This document shows, piece by piece, positions 63,839 to 64,000 of a stretch of DNA of 64,000 nt. The translations under genes and the position numbers were made by a program. Where the stretch lies: the NCBI RefSeq assembly GCF_017696015.1, contig NZ_JAAORL010000002.1:186001-250000 (forward strand), read 5' to 3'. The notes under the pieces are model-generated. The model was not told where the DNA came from, searched no databases, and saw nothing but the letters and a program-made list of their open reading frames with translations. Positions within the stretch are counted from its first letter, which is position 1. Each line of letters opens with the position of its first letter. The DNA is from Prochlorococcus marinus CUG1415. GTDB taxonomy: Bacteria > Cyanobacteriota > Cyanobacteriia > PCC-6307 > Cyanobiaceae.

Positions 63839-64000
63839 ATGTTAAGTAAATTCATCAATTCTTTTTTAAATAGAAAATCCACAATGACAGTCCATGCACA
63901 TTGCGACGGTCCTTGTGGTGTATATGACCCAGCATCTACAAGAGTTGCTGCTGAAGCAGTTTTATCAATGACTAAAAAACTTATTGCACTAGATGCTCCC
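63839..64000 (+). CDS. sodN: Nickel superoxide dismutase, N-terminal part
   Basis: The first 54 codons are present and the window then ends. After a 20-residue leader the sequence reads HCDGPCGVYDP from His21, the nickel hook (His1, Cys2, Cys6 of the mature enzyme). The leader must be removed by a SodX-type protease, usually encoded nearby, so that His1 can bind nickel. It detoxifies superoxide in the cytoplasm of marine cyanobacteria that use nickel in place of iron. Confidence 0.95.
   Translation, partial: MLSKFINSFLNRKSTMTVHAHCDGPCGVYDPASTRVAAEAVLSMTKKLIALDAP

Overview
The window looks like a chromosome segment of a high-light Prochlorococcus. The DNA is very AT-rich, the gene set is compact and cyanobacterial (Ftn2/ARC6-type division protein, group 2 sigma factor, NdhR-free core synteny, nickel superoxide dismutase, CobL, cyanobacterial ThiE), and intergenic spaces are very short outside one island. 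This assignment is inferred from gene content; no database was searched. Positions 1 to about 33,900 are an accessory surface-polysaccharide island. From about 33,975 to 64,000 the window is ordinary core genome.

Island part 1 (1-10,154, plus strand) builds an acidic nine-carbon (nonulosonic) sugar. It holds the end of a CMP-sugar synthase, two asparagine-synthetase-like amidotransferases, a WbpG/PseA-type sugar amidotransferase, a single-chain HisF-HisH ammonia source, NeuB, NeuC and a zinc-ribbon methyltransferase. The combination of WbpG-type enzyme, HisH and HisF points to an acetamidino (amidine) group on the sugar. Part 2 (10,216-12,845, minus) has two methyltransferases and a GT4 glycosyltransferase. 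Part 3 (12,846-19,452) is a loose zone with a tRNA-Ala(GGC), several tiny ORFs, decayed sequence, an SGNH-hydrolase-like exported protein and a carbamoyltransferase-SxtJ-DUF5989 operon.

Island part 4 (19,453-33,907) is the most unusual stretch. Two stand-alone acyl-carrier-protein-like proteins, two paralogous GNAT-like proteins and two paralogous capsule-type glycosyltransferases are each present twice, in different orientations. One set is accompanied by a seryl-tRNA-synthetase-like enzyme that keeps the residues of amino acid:carrier-protein ligases. The other set is accompanied by an FkbH-type glyceryl-loading enzyme and a hotdog-SDR fusion. I read this as two parallel carrier-protein modules, one loading an amino acid and one a glyceryl-type acid, for N- or O-acylation of a surface glycan. 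A formyltransferase-like/beta-propeller protein and a methyltransferase close the island.

The core part carries lexA (with a LexA-like box), argF, ftsH, ribD, cobL, nadK, pheS, surE, ribF, thiE-thiS, larB, an in-frame trmD-ispF fusion, era, a BI-1 family protein, phoH, rpsP, ffh, ftn2/zipN, pdhA, a group 2 sigma factor, nnrDE, mnmA, lnt, an FKBP-type isomerase and the start of sodN. Genes here overlap or abut, and several convergent pairs share their 3' ends. Era, TrmD-IspF, a TIGR03792-like protein and LarB form one tightly overlapping operon.
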